Shown piece after piece: positions 1 through 6,631 of a stretch of DNA of 6,793 nucleotides (position 1 is the first letter of the stretch; the number at the start of each line of letters is the position of its first letter). Location of the stretch: the NCBI GenBank assembly GCA_902796745.1, contig CADBQC010000090.1, forward strand, positions 1-6,793, given 5' to 3'. The stretch comes from an uncultured Pseudomonadota bacterium (GTDB lineage Bacteria; Pseudomonadota; Alphaproteobacteria; RUG11792). Position numbers and translations under genes: made by a program. The notes below the pieces were generated by a model. It saw nothing but the letters and a program-made list of their open reading frames with translations. It was not told the DNA's origin and ran no database searches.

Positions 1-1011
1 CGTAACTCTTTGAGAAGCTGTTAGTTTTGCCGTTTTGTGAAATGTCCAATTATTACTGATGGTAACAGGATCATCTCCAGCTAATTCTACGGTTGCTTTG
101 TCGTTTACAACCATCCCTGTATAGGTTCCAAGTGCAGTCATTGTATTTGTACCTTTTGATTTTCCAAAGACAACGGTCCCACTGTTACCTTCCGAACCAT
201 CTCCAATAGTTATCTTTCCTGCAAATTGATTGGCACCTGTCAAAGATAAAGTCTTCGTTGAGGCTGGCAAAAGTTGTAATTCCTGAGAAGCAGTGAAGCC
301 TGCAGCATTAAATGGTGCCTCTGATGTCTTATTTGAAAGTATTGCACTGATTTCGCCATCTGTGGCTTTGTTTGTAGTATTGTATGGAGATGGAATAATA
401 AAGTTACTTTCAGGCACTATTAGAACATTGCCATTTTTTACAGCGTGTGGATAGACGCAATTATTTTCGGATAAACCTTTCGCATCTGTTCCTAGAGTTG
501 CTACTTTTGGAATTCCGTCTGATAAGAAAAACGTCTGACTGCCTTTGTCTGGTCCATATATGCTGTTTGTGTTGTTAATATTATCCGTGTGAAACATCTC
601 TTGCAATAACGCAGTGCTGTTCTCGTCATCCTCTGAACCAATATTTATGCTATCGGCAATGAAGCCTGAATCATTAGTGGCAATATAGAAATTATTCGGT
701 GTGTCAGTTTCTGCTATCCATCCTACATTATGATGCCTAACAACGCGCCCTTTTATAACGGTGCCAGCTCCTATTAACCCATTATCAGTGTCCTTGTTTG
801 TTCCAGGCATTACATCAATAGCAGTACTAGCGCTAGCTTGGTATACATCATTCGTTATACCGTTACTATCCCCCGCTTGGGCTGTCGTACCTGAAACTAG
901 CTCATTGGTACCATTTATCACAAGTCCACCTGAAAAGTCAGCATTCTCAGTTGAAAATGCATTTGTTGCCACCAGTGCTGAAACTAAACTAAGTTGTAAT
1001 ATCTTATTCAT
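1..1011 (-). CDS. Secreted surface protein, autotransporter-like passenger (5' part only; runs off the left edge)
   Basis: The reverse strand is open for 337 codons from ATG at 1011 to the window edge, with no stop. The start is well supported by an AGAGGA Shine-Dalgarno five bases upstream. Residues 1-20 form a short signal peptide (NK, then a hydrophobic core rich in L, V and A) with likely cleavage near NA/FS, so the product is exported. The rest is rich in G, S, T, N and D, almost without cysteine, and typical of beta-rich surface passengers. Residues 255-272 (LSLTGANQFAGKITIGDG) and the following GTVVFG resemble the passenger-associated transport repeat of autotransporters, roughly LTGxNxYxGxTTIxxG. 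That suggests a beta-helix passenger with a C-terminal barrel outside the window; the barrel is not seen. It could equally be another repeat-rich outer-membrane or adhesin-like protein. The reading frame and export are well supported; the autotransporter assignment is an inference. Confidence 0.8.
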   Translation of the reverse strand, partial: MNKILQLSLVSALVATNAFSTENADFSGGLVINGTNELVSGTTAQAGDSNGITNDVYQASASTAIDVMPGTNKDTDNGLIGAGTVIKGRVVRHHNVGWIAETDTPNNFYIATNDSGFIADSINIGSEDDENSTALLQEMFHTDNINNTNSIYGPDKGSQTFFLSDGIPKVATLGTDAKGLSENNCVYPHAVKNGNVLIVPESNFIIPSPYNTTNKATDGEISAILSNKTSEAPFNAAGFTASQELQLLPASTKTLSLTGANQFAGKITIGDGSEGNSGTVVFGKSKGTNTMTALGTYTGMVVNDKATVELAGDDPVTISNNWTFHKTAKLTASQRVT

Positions 1012-1030
1012 ATTTTTCCTCTAAAAAATA

Positions 1031-1068
1031 ATAGAGCATTTCATCTCTATACCTATTTCTTACATAGG
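1031..1068 (-). promoter_or_regulatory. Two tandem small hairpins in the leader of the surface-protein gene
   Basis: Just upstream of the ribosome binding site (about 1016-1021) of the reverse-strand surface-protein gene lie two perfect inverted repeats. They are ATAGAG/CTCTAT with an 8-base loop (1031-1050) and CCTAT/ATAGG with a 7-base loop (1052-1068). Both would be transcribed if the promoter is at the TATAAT at 1102-1097. They could stabilise the mRNA or modulate translation. Stems are short and AT-rich, so the structure is seen but the function is only a guess. Confidence 0.35.
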
Positions 1069-1078
1069 CTATCTTATG

Positions 1079-1106
1079 TTGATTAATTTTTTGTAAATTA
1101 TATATT
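1079..1106 (+). promoter_or_regulatory. Candidate promoter for tRNA-Arg
   Basis: TTGATT (1079-1084) and TATATT (1101-1106) are separated by 16 bases, a reasonable sigma-70-type arrangement about 75 bases before the tRNA. It overlaps the reverse-strand TATAAT, so the two divergent promoters would be interlocked. A nearer but poorer alternative is TTGAAG (1144-1149) with AAAATA (1168-1173). The choice between them cannot be made from sequence. Confidence 0.35.
1097..1102 (-). promoter_or_regulatory. Candidate -10 box for the surface-protein gene
   Basis: On the reverse strand there is a perfect TATAAT about 85 bases upstream of the ATG at 1011. No good TTGACA-like -35 box lies 16-18 bases further upstream, so this is a weak prediction in an AT-rich gap. 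If real, the leader is around 80 nt and contains the two hairpins at 1031-1068. Confidence 0.3.
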
Positions 1107-1183
1107 GCATAAATTCATGAACTTATACAGGATAACAATTTTCTTGAAGTGAGTTTAAAAATTTGCAAAAATACAGGAAGTGA

Positions 1184-1260
1184 GCGCCCATAGCTCAACT
1201 GGATAGAGCGTCAGACTACGGATCTGAAGGCTGAGAGTTCGAATCTTTCTGGGCGCGCCA
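1184..1260 (+). tRNA. tRNA-Arg (anticodon ACG)
   Basis: A complete 77-nt cloverleaf folds by eye. The acceptor stem is GCGCCCA/TGGGCGC with discriminator G and a genome-encoded CCA. The D stem is GCTC/GAGC with a GG-containing loop. The anticodon stem TCAGA/TCTGA carries loop CTACGGA, with anticodon ACG at 1218-1220. The variable loop has 5 nt, and the T stem GAGAG/CTTTC (one G-T pair) carries loop TTCGAAT. The ACG anticodon reads arginine CGN codons; in bacteria A34 is normally deaminated to inosine by TadA. All expected conserved bases (T33, TTCGA) are present. The thioredoxin-like gene starts 17 bases after the CCA, so the two may be co-transcribed. Confidence 0.96.
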
Positions 1261-1277
1261 GGTTCTATGGGGATATT

Positions 1278-2165
1278 ATGAAAAACATCAAAATTTGGAC
1301 TTTACCGTTTTTGGCTTCATCTGTGTCATTTGCACAACAAGCGCCTGTGTATCCAGCGAATGCAGGGGCATACACGACGGTTCAGAACGTACCTCAGGCA
1401 GGCACTCCGGCAGCGCAGAGTGCTACATCTACACAAAATAATAATGTTTTTCTAGAGTATTATGCTAAGCAAGGGAGCGCATTCTCTGCATCCGTGTTTT
1501 TTTTCGAAAATAATGCTTTGGTCAAACGTGATATAAGCTATGATGATCTGAAAAAATCGGTTGTTATCTTTTTCGGAGATTGGTGTCCTCACTGCCATAA
1601 ATTTTTGACTGAGTTTTCAAAGCATATTGGAACATTAGCCAAAAGCGGGGTAAATATAATATTCCTTCATGTTCCTTCTGTTGAGAAATTAAGAAACTGG
1701 CAGGATCCAACTGTGCAGGATTATCAAGCTGTTGTTCAAAAACTGAATTCGTACGGGATAGGGGCGACCTCAAATGTTAAAATTGTTCTTCTAGGAGAAC
1801 GAACTGCGCTTTCTCAACTGGGGATTTCTGGTCTTCCAGTTTTTCTTGCAGTAAAGAATGCAAAGGAATACTTCCGCGGTGTTGGTGATAGTGGCGTTTC
1901 GAAATTGCAATTGTCTGATTCCAATACGTTGAAGCAGTTTCTCGAAATATGGGGCAAAGATGAAAGTAACCAAGCAAGCGATAACGAAAGAAAGGACAAC
2001 AAGAAGCCAGAACAATTGAAGAAAAAATCTCAGAAAAAAGTGGCGAACAAGTCCAAGTCGAAGCCGGTCAAGTTGTCTAAGAAAGCTATGATAGAGTCGA
2101 AAACGGCAACAGAAATGCTTAATAGTTCACCGTGGAAAATCGATTTGAATGCTAAATTACATTAA
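1278..2165 (+). CDS. Exported thioredoxin-fold protein with CPHC active site and basic tail
   Basis: This encodes a 295-residue protein. Residues 1-19 (MKNIKIWTLPFLASSVSFA) are a signal peptide ending in SFA before QQ, so the protein should act in the periplasm. Residues 20-55 are an Ala/Gln/Thr/Pro-rich linker. A thioredoxin fold spans about 80-225: beta strand VVIFFGDW, then redox motif C103-P-H-C106, then strand NIIFLHV. The probable cis-proline P187 sits in SGLPVFLAV. The CPHC dipeptide is DsbA-like, but the short fold without an obvious helical insertion is closer to TlpA or single-domain thioredoxins; no known family was recognised. Residues about 230-275 are a Lys-rich tail, mostly K, S, Q and N, unusual for such enzymes. 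The start is supported by GGGGA four bases upstream. The gene follows tRNA-Arg by 17 bp, and its 3' end overlaps the convergent transporter gene by 9 bp. Oxidase versus reductase role is unknown. Confidence 0.9.
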   Translation: MKNIKIWTLPFLASSVSFAQQAPVYPANAGAYTTVQNVPQAGTPAAQSATSTQNNNVFLEYYAKQGSAFSASVFFFENNALVKRDISYDDLKKSVVIFFGDWCPHCHKFLTEFSKHIGTLAKSGVNIIFLHVPSVEKLRNWQDPTVQDYQAVVQKLNSYGIGATSNVKIVLLGERTALSQLGISGLPVFLAVKNAKEYFRGVGDSGVSKLQLSDSNTLKQFLEIWGKDESNQASDNERKDNKKPEQLKKKSQKKVANKSKSKPVKLSKKAMIESKTATEMLNSSPWKIDLNAKLH

Positions 2166-3578
2166 TTGTCCATTCATAACCAGCAAATAGCTGAACCAAA
2201 TGCACATTATGACTAATGCCAAGGTGGTTCCATTCGCGAGCCACTTTTTTGGTGATACGTATCCAGTTGAAAACATTAGTATCGCTACTGGCCCTGAATA
2301 ATGAGTTAAGATTGATGACATCGAGCTGAAGACAGCCAATGTCATTGAAACGCTCATTTTATCTATTCCGAGAGACATGCCTATGCTAAGAAATGACGAA
2401 TACAGTGCTATAATACGTGAACCTTCGCCCGTAAAAAAATAGTGTGCGAAAAAATATATTATTGACAATATCAGAAATGACATAAGAGGGGGGAACCCGC
2501 CGATCATATCAGTGACCACTTTGTTAAACCAGTCGATGGCTCCAAATGCAGTTAGGCAATTTACATACGATATTATAATGCTTAAGGTTATAACCGCATT
2601 GAATGTCCCATGACTTGAGAGAATATCTTTGATATTGACTATTCCTAGTGAATAAAACACACACAAACCAAGCAATGTCGTAACAAGCACGGGAATATGT
2701 ATTGTTTCAGCTAGGATCCACATAATTAGCATTATGCCGAATGTCGCTATGATACATTTTTCGTGTTTGCTTAATTCTCCGAGCGTTTCATAATTAGTCT
2801 TTGCTTTAGCCTGTATATCGCCTAGATCTCTAGTCTTCGGGGAACAAAATATTCTGACTATGAATGGTATTACCGCCAATATTATTATGCCGGGAAGGAT
2901 TGCAAATTTTGTCCAAGTGAGCCATGTCATGTGTATATTGTTTTCGCGCATTACTTCTACGATAATTGCATTAGATATCATAGCCGTTAAGAATAGCGAA
3001 CTACATACAGCATTTGAGCTAGAATATAAGACACTTAAGTATGAACCAATAGATTTTTCTGTTACGTTTTTCACGTTTGCAGAAATATATTTCGAAAGAG
3101 ACGTCACCAGCGGATATCCAATGCTTGCTGCTCTTGCTGTGTTGCTTGGTAAAACTGGAGCCACAAAAAGTTCAGTTAAAATTATGCTATAAGATAATCC
3201 ATTTATACCTTTTCCAAAAAATTTCATAAATATGTATGCAAGACGCATTCCTAGCGAAGTTTTTGTGATTGCGGTTGCCAGTGACAGCACTAAAAATAAC
3301 AGCCAAGGCACGATATTGCTAAATCCGCAAAACCCTTCTTTAACTTCAATTGTCCCGGTTAAGTTTGCTATTAGCATTGACATGAGTAAAAATGCGACCG
3401 TTGAGCAAACCTCAAGCATTACACCAGTCATTGTTGCAACAAATATTATTATCATGTGTAGAGCTTTATCAGACAACCCAGCTACTGGTTTGAGAAACAT
3501 CCATGCCAACGTAGCGATAACAACTATGGCTACTAACCTGAAAATCTTTATTTCTTTATTGATAGTTAGTCCTAACAT
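2157..3578 (-). CDS. DASS/SLC13-type anion (dicarboxylate) transporter
   Basis: This encodes a 473-residue, strongly hydrophobic inner-membrane protein with about 11-12 membrane segments. It resembles the divalent anion:sodium symporter family, in the CitT / 2-oxoglutarate-malate translocator branch. Family signatures visible are PSNTARAASIGYPLV (144-158, the first SNT substrate/sodium motif), AHYFF (378-382), and HYSGPVAILMFSTGYV near 426-441, which matches the HYGTGPAPVYFGAGYV-like C-terminal motif. The expected cargo is a C4-C6 carboxylate, by symport or exchange; the exact substrate cannot be read. The second half-site is atypical: where relatives have roughly FFASxTAH, this protein has FFTGEGSR (381-388). 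The ATG at 3578 has no clear Shine-Dalgarno, and an in-frame stop lies five codons upstream, so no longer ATG form exists. It lies 65 bp downstream of waaA on the same strand and may be co-transcribed with it. Confidence 0.87.
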   Translation of the reverse strand: MLGLTINKEIKIFRLVAIVVIATLAWMFLKPVAGLSDKALHMIIIFVATMTGVMLEVCSTVAFLLMSMLIANLTGTIEVKEGFCGFSNIVPWLLFLVLSLATAITKTSLGMRLAYIFMKFFGKGINGLSYSIILTELFVAPVLPSNTARAASIGYPLVTSLSKYISANVKNVTEKSIGSYLSVLYSSSNAVCSSLFLTAMISNAIIVEVMRENNIHMTWLTWTKFAILPGIIILAVIPFIVRIFCSPKTRDLGDIQAKAKTNYETLGELSKHEKCIIATFGIMLIMWILAETIHIPVLVTTLLGLCVFYSLGIVNIKDILSSHGTFNAVITLSIIISYVNCLTAFGAIDWFNKVVTDMIGGFPPLMSFLILSIIYFFAHYFFTGEGSRIIALYSSFLSIGMSLGIDKMSVSMTLAVFSSMSSILTHYSGPVAILMFSTGYVSPKKWLANGTTLALVIMCIWFSYLLVMNGQLM

Positions 3579-3643
3579 CTGTGGCAGAATCTACAACACT
3601 TCTCTATAAAGATATCATTACCTTTCGGAAATCTCCAGTAGTT

Positions 3644-4942
3644 CTAAAGTACTTTCAGTATTTCTTTCAGTTCGTTTTTCCATTCTGCTTTAAAATTTAA
3701 TGTCCTTATGTGACCTTCAGAGCGTTCATACTCCTGCACTGATTTGACCACAAAATCCTTTATCTCAGAAATTGCACTCACCTGTATGCAAAAATCTTTC
3801 ACGTATGGATAAATATCTTTAAAATTCTCAATATGGTTCCCAATAGCCACGTTACAATCGAAGCTTAGAGGTTCAAGAAAGTTATGCCCTCCAATTCCTG
3901 GAACTAAACTACCGCAAACTAGAACCGTATCTACAATTTCAAAAAATTCACCTAAGCATCCCATTTCATCTATCAAGAGCAGATCCTCAATTATGTGCTT
4001 GCGATTTCGCATCGTCTCAGAATAAATAGATACTGACAGTTCTTTGTTTGTTCCCAAAGAGCTCACCTCAGAAACTCGTGCTGGATGTCGAATAGCGATT
4101 ATTGTCAAAATATCGGGAATATCCTGTTTTATCATCTTATGGGATTTGATGATCATTTCTTCTTCCCCCGGGTGCGTACTGACCGCAATCCAGGCTTTCC
4201 GTTTCGATATTTTTTGTGCTAGCCGTTTTCTGTTTGTTTCATTAACAGGCAACTTGTCAGATACAAATTTTAAATTTGGTAAAACTCTCACATTATGGGC
4301 TCCCAGAAGTTCCGTCGCATTCTTCATTTTAACCGATGTCGTTAAGACGCTAGAAAATAGACTAAACGGTAAAATCCCAAAATATTTTTTTATAAAAAAC
4401 ATTCGCGCCAAGGAATGATCAGATATACGGGCATTTAGAAGGTATATTGGAATATTTTTGTCGTTGAGGTAAAAAAGCATGTTCGGCCAAAGTTCAGATT
4501 CAATAAACATAGCTACCGATGGTTTCCAATACTTCACAAATCGCCGTACCCAGGAAAAAATATCAAACGGCACAAATTGATGAATTACCTTGTCTCCAAG
4601 CCGTTGTTCAACTTGCTGTGCCGCAGTTACAGTCATCGTTGTAAGCAGGATTGAAACATCTGGTTTTTGTCGTTTTATTTCGTTTACTAACGGAATAACA
4701 GACAATGTTTCCCCAACGCTTACTGCATGTATCCAAATCAATTTACCGAACGGGCGCTTTTGGGATGGTAAGCCAAATCTTTCTGTTATTCTGGACTTGT
4801 CTTCAAGCCTTTTTTTTAACCTAAAGGCAATACAAATATTTACGAATGGAACGCATAGCGGGCTTAGGAATCTCAAGAGTTTTTTGGGGATAAAACGTAG
4901 TGAAAGATATAACGCTATCAAAATTATTATTAATAATAACAT
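3644..4942 (-). CDS. waaA: 3-deoxy-D-manno-octulosonic acid (Kdo) transferase
   Basis: This encodes a 432-residue, full-length WaaA/KdtA. It transfers Kdo from CMP-Kdo to the lipid A precursor at the cytoplasmic face of the inner membrane, the first step of LPS inner-core assembly. Residues 1-14 form an N-terminal membrane anchor followed by a basic stretch. Family motifs appear in order: RITERFG (51-57), WIHAVSVGE (70-78, with E78 as the catalytic glutamate by family knowledge), ESELWPN (148-154), NLKF (223-226), STHPGEE (255-261) and GSLVPGIGGHNFLEP (344-358). The last loop seems to have one residue more than the usual GSLVxxGGHN spacing. The ATG at 4942 is the first possible start, because an in-frame stop lies four codons upstream; TGGA just before it is a weak ribosome site. 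Whether it adds one, two or more Kdo units cannot be told from sequence. Its presence implies an LPS-bearing outer membrane. Confidence 0.96.
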   Translation of the reverse strand: MLLLIIILIALYLSLRFIPKKLLRFLSPLCVPFVNICIAFRLKKRLEDKSRITERFGLPSQKRPFGKLIWIHAVSVGETLSVIPLVNEIKRQKPDVSILLTTMTVTAAQQVEQRLGDKVIHQFVPFDIFSWVRRFVKYWKPSVAMFIESELWPNMLFYLNDKNIPIYLLNARISDHSLARMFFIKKYFGILPFSLFSSVLTTSVKMKNATELLGAHNVRVLPNLKFVSDKLPVNETNRKRLAQKISKRKAWIAVSTHPGEEEMIIKSHKMIKQDIPDILTIIAIRHPARVSEVSSLGTNKELSVSIYSETMRNRKHIIEDLLLIDEMGCLGEFFEIVDTVLVCGSLVPGIGGHNFLEPLSFDCNVAIGNHIENFKDIYPYVKDFCIQVSAISEIKDFVVKSVQEYERSEGHIRTLNFKAEWKNELKEILKVL

Positions 4943-5026
4943 TCCAAATCTTCATAGCTGAGGCAGTCTTCTTACTAGTTATGATAACATATGAAAATCT
5001 TGTCCAAATGGATTTGCATTTAAACA
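4943..5026. promoter_or_regulatory. Divergent waaA/murE promoter region
   Basis: Only 84 bp separate the two divergent starts. On the plus strand TATGAT (4980-4985) is a good -10 box, without a good -35 at the usual distance; it would start murE mRNA near 4992. On the minus strand TATCAT (4986-4981) lies over the same bases, with TTGGAC (5007-5002) upstream at a short 15-base spacing. The shared core GTTATGATAAC (4978-4988) is a perfect 5-bp palindrome around one base, so the two promoters may overlap and compete. These are motif readings by eye in AT-rich DNA. Confidence 0.4.
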
Positions 5027-5034
5027 GTGAAAAA
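4981..5034 (+). other. Possible original 5' end of murE, in a shifted frame
   Basis: From ATG 4981 (or ATG 5008) a frame reads MITYENLVQMDLHLNSEK, then runs into TAA at 5059. This looks like the N-terminal helix that normally precedes the INSK/DSR motif of MurE. It lies one frame off the annotated murE, and the frames could be joined by removing one A from the A5 tract at 5030-5034, giving LNSE-NIQINSKF. Alternatively this is non-coding leader and the GTG at 5027 is the true start. The -10-like TATGAT covering ATG 4981 argues against that particular start codon. Confidence 0.4.
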
Positions 5035-6409
5035 CATACAAATAAATTCAAAATTTGTTAAACCTGGGGACATTTTTGTCGCAATACCCTGTAAGAATAT
5101 TAATGAGAATATTTCTGACGCCTTACAAAAAGGCGCAGGGATTGTTTTTGCAGAGAAATCTGATGTAGAACAATCTGGGATTAACAATGTTATTACCATT
5201 CCTGATGCCAGATTGATAGCGTCAAAATTATCGCGCTTTATATATCCTACGCAACCTGAAGTTTGCGTAGCGGTAACTGGTACAAATGGAAAAAGCTCTG
5301 TCGCTCATTTTTTAAGCCAAATTTGGACATATTCTGGCATTACGTCTGCTAATCTTGGAACTTTAGGGCTATTCATTGATCAAAAAGCGGTTTACCCTGA
5401 GAATATTACCATACCAAATTTAACAACTCCTGATCCGGTGACATTTCATAAGATAATGGAGTATCTCGTTACCCAAAAAGTAAGTCATTGCGTTTTTGAG
5501 GCGTCGAGTCACGCTTTAGATCAGAAGAGATGTCATAGCGCGACTTTATACACGGCAGCATTCACAAATCTGGCATCAGATCATCTGGATTATCACAAGA
5601 CACAGGAAGCCTATTTAGCAACAAAACTGAAGCTTTTTCAGGAAATTTTACCACCAGATAGACCCGCTATTGTTTCCTTGGATTTTCCTGAACTTTATCA
5701 AGAAGTGTCAAAATATAATAACAATATCATTACATTTGGCATGGGTGATAAAAATTTTATAAAGGCTAGGAACATCACGAAATTTACAGATAAGGTAACT
5801 TTTGATCTAGTTTGCGGCAATGAAAAATGCCCACTAATTGAAATCAAACTGCTCGGGACTTTTCAGGTGATGAATATCCTATGTGCAGTCGCTCTCGCGA
5901 TGGCTACTGGTCTAAGTTTGCGCTCTATAGCTGATGCTCTTCCAAAAATAAAATCTCTTAATGGTCGTATGGAACATATAAGAACCGTGAATTGCGGAGA
6001 TGTATATGTTGATTTCGCTCACACCGCAGAGGGACTTGCAAATGCGTTAAAGTGTTTTAAAAAGGTGTGCCAAGGGAGACTTATTTGCGTTTTTGGATGC
6101 GGGGGAAACAGAGATATAACAAAACGTCCCGAGATGGGGAAAATAGCGTCTAAGCTCGCTGATATTTGCATCGTCACAGATGATAATCCAAGACAGGAAT
6201 TAGCGGAAGAAATTAGGAAACAAATTATTGCATCATGTCCAGGCGCAATTGAAATTGGAAATCGACGCGAGGCAATTCATTACGCACTATCTATAATTCG
6301 CCCGGGAGACATCGTAGCAATTATGGGTAAAGGACACGAAACCTACCAAATTTATGGCAATAACCTAACTCATTTTAGCGACAAAGAAGAAATATTAGCA
6401 TTCTCATAA
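5027..6409 (+). CDS. murE: UDP-N-acetylmuramoyl-tripeptide synthetase (UDP-MurNAc-L-Ala-D-Glu:mDAP ligase)
   Basis: This cytoplasmic ligase adds the third peptide-stem residue to UDP-MurNAc-L-Ala-D-Glu using ATP. The 460 residues show the three Mur-ligase domains. INSKFVKPGDIFVAI (6-20) belongs to the uridine-binding domain. The central domain has P-loop GTNGKSS (85-91), TTPDP (133-137), DHLDYH (185-190) and K200, the probable carbamylated lysine. The C-terminal domain has NGRMEHI (312-318), FGCGGNRD (356-363), DNPR (386-389) and GKGHE (434-438). DNPR is the specificity motif for meso-diaminopimelate rather than lysine, predicting Gram-negative-type peptidoglycan. FAHTAEG (330-336) departs from the usual YAHTPD. 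The start is a GTG with no Shine-Dalgarno, three codons after an in-frame TAA counted inclusively, and the protein lacks roughly 20 N-terminal residues compared with E. coli MurE. A frame-shifted upstream stretch could supply them. The gene stands outside any visible dcw cluster. Confidence 0.95.
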   Translation: MKNIQINSKFVKPGDIFVAIPCKNINENISDALQKGAGIVFAEKSDVEQSGINNVITIPDARLIASKLSRFIYPTQPEVCVAVTGTNGKSSVAHFLSQIWTYSGITSANLGTLGLFIDQKAVYPENITIPNLTTPDPVTFHKIMEYLVTQKVSHCVFEASSHALDQKRCHSATLYTAAFTNLASDHLDYHKTQEAYLATKLKLFQEILPPDRPAIVSLDFPELYQEVSKYNNNIITFGMGDKNFIKARNITKFTDKVTFDLVCGNEKCPLIEIKLLGTFQVMNILCAVALAMATGLSLRSIADALPKIKSLNGRMEHIRTVNCGDVYVDFAHTAEGLANALKCFKKVCQGRLICVFGCGGNRDITKRPEMGKIASKLADICIVTDDNPRQELAEEIRKQIIASCPGAIEIGNRREAIHYALSIIRPGDIVAIMGKGHETYQIYGNNLTHFSDKEEILAFS

Positions 6410-6537
6410 AAATTTATCGTTTGACAAAGGGATTTTTTTGAAAAAGCTTTCACTTTAGCAAGGCAATTAATTTATCGATTGAATTATTGATGTGAAATCT
6501 CACAAAAACTACGAATATCGCTTAGCCAGATTTTGAA

Positions 6538-6593
6538 AGTATCATTGTGACAACGATAGAGCTTCTTCTGAACACCGCAATCCAGTATCATTG
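6538..6593 (+). repeat. Direct repeat AGTATCATTG, each copy the 5' arm of a hairpin
   Basis: AGTATCATTG occurs exactly at 6538-6547 and 6584-6593. The first can fold as ATCATTG/CAACGAT (one mismatch, loop of three). The second folds as ATCATT/AATGAT (perfect, loop of six, 6587-6604). Two copies of a 10-mer 46 bp apart with conserved folding suggest tandem stem-loops or a duplicated binding site rather than chance alone. No function is known. Confidence 0.4.
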
Positions 6594-6604
6594 ACACTAA
6601 TGAT

Positions 6605-6631
6605 CTCCTTCTATCGGAGCTTTGTTTTTTT
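6605..6631 (+). terminator. Candidate intrinsic terminator downstream of murE
   Basis: CTCC/GGAG (6605-6608 with 6616-6619) makes a short 4-bp GC-rich stem with a 7-base loop, followed at 6621-6631 by TTTGTTTTTTT. An alternative 7-bp pairing, CGATAGA (6554-6560) with TCTATCG (6610-6616), uses some of the same bases and also ends just before the T run. It lies about 200 bp after the murE stop, far for a dedicated terminator. The stem is weak, so confidence is modest. Confidence 0.4.

Noticed and set aside
761..1024. 87-codon plus-strand open frame
   Set aside because: It lies antisense to the much longer signal-peptide-bearing reverse frame, has no ribosome site, and shows no recognisable protein.
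1130..1142. GGATAACAATT, identical to part of the lac operator
   Set aside because: Only an 11-base half match without symmetry, and no lac-type gene is nearby; most likely chance.
1230..1260. tRNA 3' end as an integration (att) site
   Set aside because: No second copy of the tRNA 3' end, no integrase and no phage gene are visible in the window.
2860..3609. Plus-strand open frames of 110 and 125 codons
   Set aside because: They are shadows of the transporter gene on the other strand and have no independent signals.
4044..4961. Plus-strand open frames of 123-124 codons
   Set aside because: They are antisense shadows of waaA, whose motifs are unmistakable.
4821..5051. 76-codon minus-strand frame covering the waaA start
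   Set aside because: It overlaps waaA in another frame and the murE start; the reading is low-complexity with no family resemblance.
6421..6449. Perfect TTGACA as a promoter after murE
   Set aside because: No acceptable -10 box lies 15-19 bases downstream.
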